Shown: piece by piece, positions 19,046 to 29,050 of the stretch | Position numbering within the stretch: the first letter of the stretch is position 1 | Layout: every line of letters begins with the position of its first letter | DNA from: an uncultured Paracoccaceae bacterium | GTDB lineage: Bacteria; Pseudomonadota; Alphaproteobacteria; Rhodobacterales; Rhodobacteraceae | Assembly (NCBI GenBank): GCA_937924905.1 | Contig: CALDUK010000016.1 | Location: 1 to 64,000 of the forward strand | Direction: 5' to 3' | Length of the DNA: 64,000 nucleotides | Made by a program: the position numbers and the translations under genes | The notes under the pieces: model-generated | The model's database searches: none | What the model was told of the DNA's origin: nothing | What the model saw: only the letters and a program-made list of their open reading frames with translations

Positions 19046-19266
19046 GCGAACAGCAGACAGTCACTGTATGCCCGATGCTTGGGACGAAACTATGACATTT
19101 CCCCGATAATTTTCAGCAACTTGGTTGTCAAAAAGTTAACGCGCGCAGATTTAAGTCTGATTTCACGTGTTTGTGACAACCAAAGGGTGCGTCAGGCGCG
19201 CATTGCGGGCGCCTGACGCTGTAAACGGGCGTGTTTTGATCGCCGATGAGACTTTGAAACCGTCGT

Positions 19267-20664
19267 CTAGTTGTCAGACGCGGGTTCTGTCAGGTCGCCA
19301 TCTTCCCATGTGCCGGACTGTTCTTCGCCGCTGGCATAGCGAATGGTGCCTTCGCCCTGACGCTTGCCACGCACGAATGTGCCTTCGTAGACGTCGCCAT
19401 TGGCATAGGTGGCTGTTCCCGTTCCATCGATTTCGCCGTCGGCCCATTCGCCTTCATAGATAAAACCGTCGGCCATCATAATCTTGCCCGTCCCATCGCG
19501 TTTTCCCTGAACGAAGTTGCCTTCGTAGACAGTTCCATCCGAATAGGTGGCGATGCCCGGCCCGTCGCGCTGGCCGTCTTTCCAGCTGCCCTCATAGGTA
19601 TAGCCGTCGGCAAAGGTCATTTTGCCTTGCCCGTCCATTCTAGCGTTTTTGAATTCGCCTTCGTAGACCAGACCATTCACATATGTGGCCACGCCCGTGC
19701 CTTCGATGACACCGTCGACCCACTGGCCTTCGTACACATTGCCATCCGGATAGGTGATCTTGCCGGTGCCATGCGCCAGGTCATTTTTAAATTCGCCTTC
19801 ATAGACCGAACCGTCCGGATAGTTCACGGTGCCGGTGCCTTCGATCCGCCCGCTGACCCACTGGCCGACATAGACATAGCCGTCGGTGCCGGTGAATGTG
19901 CCGTCGCCCGCGCGTTGGTCGGCGACGAATGTGCCTTCGTATACATCGCCATTGGCATAGGTGACTTTGCCCGTCCCTTCGCGTTTGCCGTCGGCCAAAC
20001 TGCCTTCGTACACATCGCCGTTGGATTGGGTCAGTTTGCCGGTGCCGTCGATCTGGCCGTTCTGCCATGTGCCTTCGTAGATCAACCCGTCAGGCATTTT
20101 GAGCGTGCCGTTGCCTTCGCGGACACCGCGGGCAAGATCGCCTTCATAGACCGCGCCATCGGGATATTCGATGCGGCCCGTGCCTTCTTTGATGCCGCGT
20201 ATCCAGCCGCCTTCGTAGACATAGCCGTTCGGGCTTTCCATCCGGCCTGTGCCGTTGTGCAGAGCATTGTCAAACTGGCCTTCGTAACGAACGCCATTGG
20301 CATAAAGCGCCACGCCTTCGCCGCTGATCTTGCCATCGACCCATGTGCCTTCATAGGTGCCGCCGTCTTCAAAGGTGATTTTTCCTGTGCCTTCGGGTTT
20401 GCCAGCGACAAATTCGCCTTCGTAAACTGACCCGTTGGGAAACTCGGCACGGCCCTGGCCTAAAATCTCGCCATCGACCCATTCGCCTTCATAGACATAA
20501 CCGTTGGGCAGGCGATAGATGCCGGTGCCGTGTTGCTTGCCGTCCTTGAAGGTGCCTTCATAGACGCCGCCATCGTCGTATTGTTTGGTAATTACTTCCT
20601 GCGCGATTGCACTGTTCATCGACAGTCCAAGCGCCAGAATACCTATTCCGATTGCCCGCATCAT
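19267..20664 (-). CDS. exported MORN repeat-containing protein
   Basis: Signal peptide 'MRAIGIGILALGLSMNSAIAQ' followed by 18-19 tandem 23-aa MORN units (YEGxW/F...DGxGTGxxxYxxGxV). Confidence 0.95.
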   Translation of the reverse strand: MMRAIGIGILALGLSMNSAIAQEVITKQYDDGGVYEGTFKDGKQHGTGIYRLPNGYVYEGEWVDGEILGQGRAEFPNGSVYEGEFVAGKPEGTGKITFEDGGTYEGTWVDGKISGEGVALYANGVRYEGQFDNALHNGTGRMESPNGYVYEGGWIRGIKEGTGRIEYPDGAVYEGDLARGVREGNGTLKMPDGLIYEGTWQNGQIDGTGKLTQSNGDVYEGSLADGKREGTGKVTYANGDVYEGTFVADQRAGDGTFTGTDGYVYVGQWVSGRIEGTGTVNYPDGSVYEGEFKNDLAHGTGKITYPDGNVYEGQWVDGVIEGTGVATYVNGLVYEGEFKNARMDGQGKMTFADGYTYEGSWKDGQRDGPGIATYSDGTVYEGNFVQGKRDGTGKIMMADGFIYEGEWADGEIDGTGTATYANGDVYEGTFVRGKRQGEGTIRYASGEEQSGTWEDGDLTEPASDN

Positions 20665-20841
20665 GGCTTTCCCCAATCCTCCCTCATCGGGCTTGTGTGC
20701 CCGCCCTGTTCATTGTCCGAGCGAGCCTAATCGACGGGTTGGAAGGCCGCAACGGTTTTCCCGTGTCACCCTTTCCCTTGGCCCGATCTCTGCTAAGACC
20801 ACGCAAGGGATTGCGCCGGTTTTGCCGATGCGCTGGGTGAA

Positions 20842-20887
20842 GGGCGCTGCGCCCTGTGCCGCTCCCGGAAGGTATGGGTCACTAGAG
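20842..20887 (+). repeat. dispersed intergenic hairpin repeat, diverged copy 3
   Basis: gggcgctgcgccc hairpin then ctcccggaaggtatgggtcactagagg, same layout as 14042-14090. Confidence 0.5.
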
Positions 20888-20897
20888 GCGAAGGCCA

Positions 20898-22556
20898 ATG
20901 GGCGAGAAATTTCGGCTGACACTGGCGCAGATGAACCCGACGGTGGGCGATCTTGCAGGGAATGCGGCTTTGGCCAAACAGGCCTGGGCAGCGGGCAAAG
21001 CAGCCGGGGCTGATATGGTGGCGCTGCCCGAGATGTTTATCACCGGGTACAATACGCAGGATCTGGTGATGAAGCCTGCTTTTACACGGGATGCGATGGC
21101 TCATATCGAGCGTTTGATGGCCGATTGCGCAGAAGGGCCTGCCCTGGCGATCGGTGGGCCGTTGTTGCAAGCGGGCAAGCTGTATAACGCGTATCACGTC
21201 CTGAAAGAGGGCCGGTTGGTGCGTCAGGTTCTGAAACATGATTTGCCGAACGAGACGGTGTTTGACGAGGTGCGTCTTTACGACAATGGGCCATTGGCTG
21301 GCCCTTATGATCTTGGCGTTGTCCGCGTCGGCACACCGATTTGCGAAGACGCTTGGCACGAAGAGGTGCCCGAGGCGCTGGAAGAATCGGGGGCTGAAAT
21401 TTTGGTGGTGCCTAACGGTTCACCTTATTACCGGGGCAAGTTTGACACCCGCCTCAGTGTGATGGTGGCGCGCGTCGTCGAGACGGGTTTGCCTTTGGTC
21501 TATCTGAATATGGTCGGGGGGCAGGATGATCAGGTCTTTGATGGTGGGTCCTTTGTGCTGAACCCCGGCGGAAGCCTTGCGCTGCGCCTGCCGGTGTTTG
21601 ACGAAGCAATTGCGCATGTCGATTTTGAGAAAACCGACGATGGTTGGCGCGCGCTGCCAGGCGAAATCGCGGCTTTGCCCGACGAATGGGAACAGGATTA
21701 TCGCGTTACGGTGGAAGCGACGCGGGATTATTTTCGGAAAACCGGGTTTAAAAAGGCGCTTTTGGGGCTGTCTGGCGGGGTGGACAGCGCCATTGTCGCG
21801 ACGATTGCAGCAGATGCGCTGGGTCCAGAGAACGTGCGTGGCGTGATGATGCCATCAGAATATACGTCGGATGAATCGCTGGAAGACGCCGCTGCGGTCG
21901 CCAAGGCGTTGGGCATTCAACTGGACACGGTGCCGATCAGCGGCCCGCGCGCCGCCATGACCGAAGCTCTGGCACCTTTGATGGCGGGCACCAAACCCGA
22001 CACGACCGAGGAAAATATCCAGTCGCGCCTGCGCGGTGTGATCCTGATGGCGCTGTCGAACAAGTTTGGCGAGATGCTTTTGACCACAGGCAATAAATCC
22101 GAGGTCGCGGTCGGCTATGCAACGATCTATGGCGACATGGCGGGGGGGTATAACCCGATCAAGGACATGTACAAAATGCGTGTTTTCGAGACCTGCCGCT
22201 GGCGGAATGCAAATCACCGGGACTGGATGCTGGCACCCGCTGGCGCGGTTATTCCGACCAATGTTATAGAAAAGCCACCGACGGCTGAGTTGCGCGAAGA
22301 TCAGAAAGACAGCGACAGCCTGCCCGACTATGCCGAGCTGGACGTGATCCTTGAGGCTTTGATCGACGATGAAAAATCGGTGGGCGAGCTGGTTGCCATG
22401 GGGTTTGACCGCGCGGTGGTGAAGAAGATCGAGCGGTTGGTTTATCTGGCCGAATACAAACGATATCAGTCTGCACCCGGCGCGCGTCTGACCAAACGGG
22501 CGTTCTGGTTAGATCGGCGTTATCCGATCGTGAACAGATGGCGGGACGAAAGCTGA
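20898..22556 (+). CDS. nadE: NAD+ synthase (glutamine-hydrolysing)
   Basis: N-terminal nitrilase-like domain (ALPEMFITGYNTQD, CEDAWHEEVPE) plus synthetase domain 'LLGLSGGVDSAIVATIAADALG' and 'TGNKSEVAVGYATIYGDMAGGYNPIKD'. Confidence 0.96.
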   Translation: MGEKFRLTLAQMNPTVGDLAGNAALAKQAWAAGKAAGADMVALPEMFITGYNTQDLVMKPAFTRDAMAHIERLMADCAEGPALAIGGPLLQAGKLYNAYHVLKEGRLVRQVLKHDLPNETVFDEVRLYDNGPLAGPYDLGVVRVGTPICEDAWHEEVPEALEESGAEILVVPNGSPYYRGKFDTRLSVMVARVVETGLPLVYLNMVGGQDDQVFDGGSFVLNPGGSLALRLPVFDEAIAHVDFEKTDDGWRALPGEIAALPDEWEQDYRVTVEATRDYFRKTGFKKALLGLSGGVDSAIVATIAADALGPENVRGVMMPSEYTSDESLEDAAAVAKALGIQLDTVPISGPRAAMTEALAPLMAGTKPDTTEENIQSRLRGVILMALSNKFGEMLLTTGNKSEVAVGYATIYGDMAGGYNPIKDMYKMRVFETCRWRNANHRDWMLAPAGAVIPTNVIEKPPTAELREDQKDSDSLPDYAELDVILEALIDDEKSVGELVAMGFDRAVVKKIERLVYLAEYKRYQSAPGARLTKRAFWLDRRYPIVNRWRDES

Positions 22557-22742
22557 TCTTTCTGTTTATACTGGCTGAATGACGACGCCAGCTGACCCGT
22601 TGATAGATCATTCGTGCGTTTTGCAAGGACGCTTTAAAACCTGGAAGCCGGACCCCCATTCGTGGCCGGGCGCGGGGTTTCTTGTTTCAGACGGTCGGAA
22701 ACCGATGTCGCTGACAACCGCATGTCTTGTAGGGCTTTATCC

Positions 22743-23342
22743 GTGACGCCTGATATCCCGCCCAATACTGGTTTGAACAAGCTGCGCGCGGTTCTGATTG
22801 GTGCGTTTGGTCTGATTGCCCTGGGTGTGGTGGCATTGATTGCTGATATTCCGGGTGGTCCGCGCTGGGGTGCGATGGCGGTTCCTTTTTTCATTGCTTT
22901 GGGCATTTTCTGGTATGCGGCGCGGCTGTATGCACGGCCGCCGAAAAGCGGGGGTTCGATAGCGTTTCGACCGGACGGGTTTGATCTTTACATTAAGCAG
23001 GCGTTTCGGCCCAAACGCCATCATGTCTTCAACTGGGCTGATCTGGACAGGATCGTGCATGCGGTGGGGGGGTATGGTGTGCGGTTCTTCGAGTTTCAGG
23101 TCACCGATGCGGCCGCCAAGCGGATGGGGCATATTCAGCCGACGGCACGGGAAAACCGGCCTGCGATTTTTGGGTTTCGGACGCTGCGGGTGTCAACAGT
23201 CCTGATAGGGCCATCGGCCGATGAGGTGGTTGCGCGCCTGGCGGAGGCCGCCAAGGATGCTGGGTTTGCCATCGAAAAAGAGAAGTTTCGGTTCGGGCCG
23301 TTTTTCAATCGCACGGTCTTTTCGGTCACGAAGTCTCAATAA
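22743..23342 (+). CDS. hypothetical membrane protein
   Basis: Two predicted N-terminal TM segments and a soluble C-terminal domain; GTG start inferred. Confidence 0.65.
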   Translation: MTPDIPPNTGLNKLRAVLIGAFGLIALGVVALIADIPGGPRWGAMAVPFFIALGIFWYAARLYARPPKSGGSIAFRPDGFDLYIKQAFRPKRHHVFNWADLDRIVHAVGGYGVRFFEFQVTDAAAKRMGHIQPTARENRPAIFGFRTLRVSTVLIGPSADEVVARLAEAAKDAGFAIEKEKFRFGPFFNRTVFSVTKSQ

Positions 23343-23431
23343 TTGTGAAAAATGTGACGCGACTTGCGAATTGAACGTTAATCCGGCCTTCCGGGTTGTG
23401 ACCGCACGTCCTGCGTCTTAGATCACCCAGC

Positions 23432-24229
23432 ATGAGGCGCTTTATCCCATTCTTGAAATCCCCCCCTGTGGTTTCGGTCATCCGTATGCAAGGCATGATT
23501 GCGTCTGGCGCGCGCGGGACGCTGAACGACCAGGCGCTGGCGGGGTTGATCCAGAAAGCTTTCACCAAAGGCAAGCCGACGGCAGTGGCCTTGTCGATCA
23601 ATTCACCCGGCGGCAGTCCGACACAGTCGTCGCTGATCGCGGCCCGCATCCGACGGCTGGCGGAAGAGAAAGACGTCAAAGTCTATGCATTCGTCGAAGA
23701 CGTTGCCGCCTCGGGCGGGTATTACATTGCCTCGGCCGCTGATGAGATTTGGGTAGATCGTCACTCTATCGTCGGCTCTGTTGGTGTGATTTCGGCAGGC
23801 TTTGGGTTTGACCAGTTGATCGACCGCTATGGGATCGAACGGCGCGTCTACACAGCGGGCAAGTCGAAAAGCATGGCAGACCCGTTTCAGCCCGAAAAGC
23901 CGGACGATATTGCGCGCATCAAGGCGTTGCAGGAACATATCCACGCGGGCTTTATTAATCACGTCAAAGACCGGCGTGGTGCGCGTTTGAACACCGACAC
24001 CGAGTTGTTCGATGGGTCCATCTGGGTTGGCGACGAAGCTATGCCAACCGGTCTGATCGACGGGGTCGGGCATCTGGTGCCGAAGATGAAAGAAGTCTTT
24101 GGCGACAAGGTGCAATTGCGTCCATATCAGATGAAAAAGCCGTTCTTCAGCCGGTTTGGGGCGTCTCTTGTCAGCGATGCACTGGCCGAGGTTGAGGATC
24201 GGGCGGCCTATGCGCGGTTCGGTCTGTAG
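23432..24229 (+). CDS. S49 family peptidase (SppA/SohB-like)
   Basis: 'AVALSINSPGGSPTQSSLIAARIRRLAEEKDVKVYAFVEDVAASGGYYIASAADEIWVDRHSIVGSVGVI' catalytic Ser region. Confidence 0.95.
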   Translation: MRRFIPFLKSPPVVSVIRMQGMIASGARGTLNDQALAGLIQKAFTKGKPTAVALSINSPGGSPTQSSLIAARIRRLAEEKDVKVYAFVEDVAASGGYYIASAADEIWVDRHSIVGSVGVISAGFGFDQLIDRYGIERRVYTAGKSKSMADPFQPEKPDDIARIKALQEHIHAGFINHVKDRRGARLNTDTELFDGSIWVGDEAMPTGLIDGVGHLVPKMKEVFGDKVQLRPYQMKKPFFSRFGASLVSDALAEVEDRAAYARFGL

Positions 24230-24232
24230 CAG

Positions 24233-24394
24233 ATGTTGCTGAAGATCGTTTCCCTTTTTCTGGTTTTCATTGTTGCCCTTGGCATGTTCGGCAAACTGAG
24301 CCTCCTTTTGCCTAAAAAAATGCGTGCAGCGAAATGTGCGGAATGCGGGCGGCACAGGATTGGTAAGGGCGCTTGTCCTTGCGGGAAAGGCTGA
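24233..24394 (+). CDS. small membrane-anchored zinc-ribbon protein (53 aa)
   Basis: MLLKIVSLFLVFIVALGMFGKLSLLLPKKMRAAKCAECGRHRIGKGACPCGKG*: one TM helix then CxxC...CxC. Lies exactly between S49 stop (24229) and antiporter start (24396). Below ORF-track cutoff. Confidence 0.75.
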   Translation: MLLKIVSLFLVFIVALGMFGKLSLLLPKKMRAAKCAECGRHRIGKGACPCGKG

Positions 24395-24395
24395 C

Positions 24396-25349
24396 ATGCT
24401 GGTCTGGGTCACGCTTGTCCTTGGTCTGGGCGTTCTTCTGATTGCAGGCGACCTGCTGGTACGCGGTGCTGTCAATGTTTCGCTGAGGCTGGGTGTGCCT
24501 GCGCTTATCGTCAGTCTGACGATCGTGGCATTTGGCACGTCGGCGCCTGAAATGCTGATTTCCATTGATGCGGTTCTGTCAGGCGCGCCGGGGTTGGCTT
24601 TGGGCAATGTGGTCGGGTCGAACACTGCCAATGTGTTGTTGGTGCTGGGGGCGCCTGCGCTGATCTCGAAACTGCATTCGGCCGAATTCGACACCCGCCG
24701 CAGCTATGTGATGATGATCGGGGTAACTTTGTTCTTCATCGCGCTATGCTTCTTTGCGCCATTGACGTGGTGGCATGGGGCAGCGCTTTTACTGGTTCTG
24801 TCGATTGTCTTGTTCGATCAGGCGCGCGCGGCGCGGGCTTATCGCAAGAAAAATGCGGCAGAGGACGAGGATGTCGAAGGGGCCGACCCCACGTTGCCGG
24901 GATGGAAGATCGCGCTGTTTCTTGTTTTGGGTTTGATCGGTTTGCCTCTGGGCGCAAGCCTGTTTGTCGACAGTGCTGTTGAAATCGCCGAGCAATTCGG
25001 TGTGTCTGACAGTGTGATTGGCCTGACACTGGTGGCCCTTGGTACGTCGCTTCCCGAACTTGCCACGACGGTCATGGCAGCGATCCGGCGGCAGGCTGAT
25101 GTGGCCATCGGCAATGTGATCGGGTCGAATATTTTCAATCTGGCCGCAATCATGGGGGTGACGGCGCTGGTTGGTCCGGTGCCTGTGGTCTGGCCGTTTC
25201 TGGCTTATGATCTGTGGGCGATGCTGGGTGCGTCGCTGCTTTTGATCCCTTTCGTGTTCACCAAGTCGCGCGACCTGACACGGCGCTGGGGGGCGCTGCT
25301 TTCCGTCCTATATATCCTTTATATTATCATGGTGGTGATGCACGGATGA
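24396..25349 (+). CDS. calcium/sodium antiporter (CaCA family, YrbG-like)
   Basis: Two alpha-repeats 'FGTSAPEMLISIDAVLSGAPGLALGNVVGSNTANVLLVLG' and 'LGTSLPELATTVMAAIRRQADVAIGNVIGSNIFNLAAIMG'. Confidence 0.95.
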   Translation: MLVWVTLVLGLGVLLIAGDLLVRGAVNVSLRLGVPALIVSLTIVAFGTSAPEMLISIDAVLSGAPGLALGNVVGSNTANVLLVLGAPALISKLHSAEFDTRRSYVMMIGVTLFFIALCFFAPLTWWHGAALLLVLSIVLFDQARAARAYRKKNAAEDEDVEGADPTLPGWKIALFLVLGLIGLPLGASLFVDSAVEIAEQFGVSDSVIGLTLVALGTSLPELATTVMAAIRRQADVAIGNVIGSNIFNLAAIMGVTALVGPVPVVWPFLAYDLWAMLGASLLLIPFVFTKSRDLTRRWGALLSVLYILYIIMVVMHG

Positions 25350-26134
25350 GCGCGGGAAAAGCACTGGTCACGGGCGCGGGCAAAAGATTGGGGCGCGAGA
25401 TCGCACTTTATCTGGCTGGGCGCGGATTTGATGTTGCCATTCACTATATGCGTTCAGCCGATGAAGCTGAGGCGGTTGCCGCTTTGTGCCGGGCAGCAGG
25501 GGTTGATGCGTCTACGCTGCAGGCCGACCTAACAATCGAAGCCGATATGCAAAGCCTGGTGCCGCAGGCTGTCGAGGCGCTGGGTGGTCCTTTGACGGTT
25601 TTGGTCAATTCCGCGTCCATATTTGAGCATGACACAATCCAGACGGCGACCCGCGAGAGTTGGGACCAGCATATGGAATCAAACCTGCGCGCGCCCTTCG
25701 TCTTAACTCAGGCTTTCGCTGTGCAGGCGCCCGAGCCGTCCTATGACGATACGTGGAATGAACCCACCGCGAATGCGCTTGTCCTGAATATGATTGACCA
25801 ACGGGTGCGGAAACTGACACCGCATTTCGCGTCTTATACCCTTGCGAAAGTTGGACTTTGGGCGCTGACCAAAACCGGCGCACAGGCGCTTGCGCCAGCG
25901 ATCCGGGTCAATGCGATCGGGCCGGGGCCGACCATGCAAGGCACACGTCAGAGCCGCGAACATTTTGCGGCGCAAAGGGCGGGCACCATTATGAAACGCG
26001 GTGCAGCCCCGTCTGATGTTACGCATGCGGTCGGCTATCTTCTGGATGCGCCCAGCGTGACGGGTCAGTTGATCTGCGTCGATGGAGGTCAACATTTGGG
26101 CTGGATGACCCCGGATGTCGCAGGCGTCGAGTGA
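25346..26134 (+). CDS. SDR family oxidoreductase (pteridine reductase/FolM-like)
   Basis: 'ALVTGAGKRLGREIALYLAGRGFDVAIHYMRS', 'YTLAKVGLWALTK', 'INVDGGQHLGW'-type end; ATGA overlap with antiporter stop. Confidence 0.86.
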   Translation: MSAGKALVTGAGKRLGREIALYLAGRGFDVAIHYMRSADEAEAVAALCRAAGVDASTLQADLTIEADMQSLVPQAVEALGGPLTVLVNSASIFEHDTIQTATRESWDQHMESNLRAPFVLTQAFAVQAPEPSYDDTWNEPTANALVLNMIDQRVRKLTPHFASYTLAKVGLWALTKTGAQALAPAIRVNAIGPGPTMQGTRQSREHFAAQRAGTIMKRGAAPSDVTHAVGYLLDAPSVTGQLICVDGGQHLGWMTPDVAGVE

Positions 26135-26430
26135 CCGAAATCTTCGAAAATCTGCCATGCCAGACCAAAGTTTTGCACCGGTCGCGTCTGACTTCACAGT
26201 TCCGTTACAAAAAGTATAGGAATTTCAGATGTTTGCGCTAAACAGTAAAAAATAGTGAATGTTTTCAGCCACTTGATTTTGTGCCTAAAAATTAGGCAAA
26301 TCGCTGAAGCGGTTTTAAAACAACAAAAATTTGTGGATGTCTGAGAGTTGTCCAAAGACTTATCCACACAATCTGTGAAAAGGTTTTGTCTTGTACCCGC
26401 TATGGGATTTGTGCAGCCAGACATAGAATC

Positions 26431-28299
26431 ATGAGTGACGCGAACCACACCCAAACACCGACCGGTCATGCGGTCATTCAGGGCTTTCTGAAAACGCTGG
26501 ACGCGTCGCCGGGCGTGTATCGGATGCTGGATCAGAAAGGCGCGGTTTTATACGTGGGCAAGGCCCGCAGCCTGAAGGCGCGTGTGTCGTCCTATGCACG
26601 CCCCACGGGGCACAGCCCGCGCATCGCACGTATGATCCGCGAAACCGCTTCGATGATGTTTCTTACGACGCGCACGGAAACCGAAGCGCTGCTTTTGGAA
26701 CAGAATCTGATCAAGCAGCTAAAGCCGCGCTACAACGTGCTTTTGCGGGACGATAAATCTTTTCCGAACATTTTGGTGTCAAAAGAACATGGTTTCCCCC
26801 AGATCAAAAAGCATCGCGGCGCAAAGCGGGAAAAGGGCGATTATTATGGCCCATTCGCAAGCGCTGGTGCGGTGAACCGGACGCTCAATCAATTGCAAAA
26901 GGTTTTCTTGCTGCGCAATTGTTCCGACACGACATTTGAAAGCCGGACGCGGCCTTGCCTGTTGTACCAGATCAAACGCTGTTCGGCCCCTTGCGTTGGC
27001 TACATCAGCGATGAGGATTATGACCAGTTGGTGCGCGATGCCGAACGGTTTTTGCGGGGGCGGACGACCAAGGTTCAAGAAAAGCTGGCCGAAGATATGC
27101 AGGCTGCGTCCGAAGCAATGGAATTTGAACGTGCGGCGGCCCTGCGGGACCGCTTGAAGGCGCTGACCTATGTTCAGGGTACGCAAGCGATCAACCCGGC
27201 AGGCGTGGCTGAAGCAGATATCATTGCGTTGCATCTGGACGGGGGGCAAGCCTGTGTGCAGGTGTTTTTCATCCGGGCCAATCAGAATTGGGGCAACCGC
27301 GACTACTATCCGCGCACCGGTGCTGGTGCAGACGCGCGCGAGGTGATGCAGGCGTTCATTGGTCAGTTTTACGACGACAAAGATCCGCCCCGGCAACTTC
27401 TTTTGTCGGATGCCATCGAAGACGCCGACCTGATGGCAGAGGCTTTGGCCGAGAAGGCCGGTCACAAGGTCGAGATCTTGGTGCCGCAAAGGGGTGAGAA
27501 GAAAGAACTTGTGGCGGGCGCGTTGCGGAATGCGCGGGAAAGTCTGGCGCGGAAGATGTCAGAAACTGCGACGCAGGCCAAACTGCTGAAAGGCCTGTCC
27601 GAGGCGCTGGACCTTGATGGTCCGCCCGCGCGGATCGAAGTTTATGACAACAGCCATATTCAAGGCACCAATGCTGTCGGCGGTATGATCGTTGCGGGTG
27701 CCGAGGGATTTTTGAAAAGCCAGTACCGCAAATTCAACATCAAAGACACGGAACTGACGCCCGGGGATGACTTTGGCATGATGCGCGAAGTGCTGACGCG
27801 GCGCTTTAAACGTTTGTTGAAAGAAGACCCGGACCGGCAGTCTGATGCCTGGCCTGATCTTTTGCTGATCGACGGGGGCGCGGGGCAAGTCAGTGCCGTG
27901 CACGATGTCATGTGCGAACTGGGGGTCGAGGATGTGCCGATGGTCGGTGTGGCCAAAGGCGTGGACCGCGATGCGGGAAAAGAAGAATTTCACCGCCATG
28001 GCGGTCGCCCCTTTGCGCTTAGGCGCGGTGATCCGGTGCTGTACTTCATTCAGCGCATGCGGGACGAGGCGCATCGTTTCGCCATCGGCGCGCATCGCGC
28101 GAAGCGTGCCAAGGCCGTGGGCGCCACACCTTTGGATGAAGTGCCGGGGGTCGGGGCCACACGGAAACGGGCGCTTCTTTCGCATTTCGGATCTGGCAAG
28201 GCTGTCAGCCGGGCAGGGTTGGACGACCTGAAAGCTGTCGATGGTATTTCAGCTGCGCTGGCGCAGACGATTTACGATTATTTTCACGACAAGGGCTAA
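26431..28299 (+). CDS. uvrC: excinuclease ABC subunit C
   Basis: '[31 protein letters not shown]' GIY-YIG, UVR motif, RNase H-like nuclease domain, C-terminal HhH. Confidence 0.97.
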   Translation: MSDANHTQTPTGHAVIQGFLKTLDASPGVYRMLDQKGAVLYVGKARSLKARVSSYARPTGHSPRIARMIRETASMMFLTTRTETEALLLEQNLIKQLKPRYNVLLRDDKSFPNILVSKEHGFPQIKKHRGAKREKGDYYGPFASAGAVNRTLNQLQKVFLLRNCSDTTFESRTRPCLLYQIKRCSAPCVGYISDEDYDQLVRDAERFLRGRTTKVQEKLAEDMQAASEAMEFERAAALRDRLKALTYVQGTQAINPAGVAEADIIALHLDGGQACVQVFFIRANQNWGNRDYYPRTGAGADAREVMQAFIGQFYDDKDPPRQLLLSDAIEDADLMAEALAEKAGHKVEILVPQRGEKKELVAGALRNARESLARKMSETATQAKLLKGLSEALDLDGPPARIEVYDNSHIQGTNAVGGMIVAGAEGFLKSQYRKFNIKDTELTPGDDFGMMREVLTRRFKRLLKEDPDRQSDAWPDLLLIDGGAGQVSAVHDVMCELGVEDVPMVGVAKGVDRDAGKEEFHRHGGRPFALRRGDPVLYFIQRMRDEAHRFAIGAHRAKRAKAVGATPLDEVPGVGATRKRALLSHFGSGKAVSRAGLDDLKAVDGISAALAQTIYDYFHDKG

Positions 28300-28303
28300 G
28301 GCG

Positions 28304-28948
28304 TCAGGCGCTCATGGCCGTTGCGACGCCTGTGTAAATCGCCGCGCTCGCGGCCAGAACGAAGACATGCCAAATCGTATTGTGATACGGCAGGCGTGTC
28401 CAAAGGTGGAAAACTACGCCGATGGAATAGAGGATGCCGCCCACCGCGATCATCTGAAAGACGGTTTGCGGCAGTCCTTTGAATACGTCAGCGCCAAAGG
28501 TAACGCCCCCCCATCCCATGCCGAGATAAAGGAGGATCGACAAGATTTTCCAGCGTGCGGGCGAAATCAGTTTCAGTATGATCCCGAACACAGCCACCGC
28601 CCATAGGACCGCTGCCAACACAAAGCCTTGCCCTGCAATCAGTGCGAAAGCGGTATAGGTGCCAACGATCTTCAAATAGATGGCCGAATGATCCAGCCGC
28701 CGGAAAAGCCAAGTCCAGTTCGGGTGGGGAAACATGTTGTAAAGGGCCGAACACACGATCATCGCGGTCAGGCAAAGGCCATATACAATTGCGGCCGTAT
28801 CGCGCCCTGTGATGCCAGTTGATGTGGCCAGATCGATCAGAAACGGTACAGCGAGAACTACACCGGCTAGTCCGGTCAAATGCACCGCCATGTCCGACAG
28901 ATATTCCGGGCGCGTATAGTTAGCCCGTCTGTTTTGCTCGTACCCCAT
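28304..28948 (-). CDS. hemolysin III (TrhA) / PAQR family membrane protein
   Basis: Seven TM segments, 'VCSALYNMFPHPNWTWLFRRLDHSAIYLKIVGTYTAFAL', 'GILYSIGVVFHLWTRLPYHNTIWHVFVLAAS'. Confidence 0.93.
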   Translation of the reverse strand: MGYEQNRRANYTRPEYLSDMAVHLTGLAGVVLAVPFLIDLATSTGITGRDTAAIVYGLCLTAMIVCSALYNMFPHPNWTWLFRRLDHSAIYLKIVGTYTAFALIAGQGFVLAAVLWAVAVFGIILKLISPARWKILSILLYLGMGWGGVTFGADVFKGLPQTVFQMIAVGGILYSIGVVFHLWTRLPYHNTIWHVFVLAASAAIYTGVATAMSA

Positions 28949-29050
28949 GACACACTCATACCATCTGAACGTAACAAGCCTACGGCATTTCTCGCCGATC
29001 GCAAACTTGCAGGGCTTTCCCTTTGTCGGCGGGCGGATTATCCCTTGACT

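Noticed and set aside
19627-20430. 267-aa plus-strand ORF opposite the MORN gene
   Set aside because: Open only because the 69-bp MORN repeat keeps the complementary frame stop-free; repetitive 'GAFVDxAVxxF' is a translation shadow.
26160-26400. Chromosomal oriC call for the DnaA-box cluster
   Set aside because: Left-edge rrn would be head-on to a fork from here and no gene-strand switch is seen; kept only as a DnaA-site observation.
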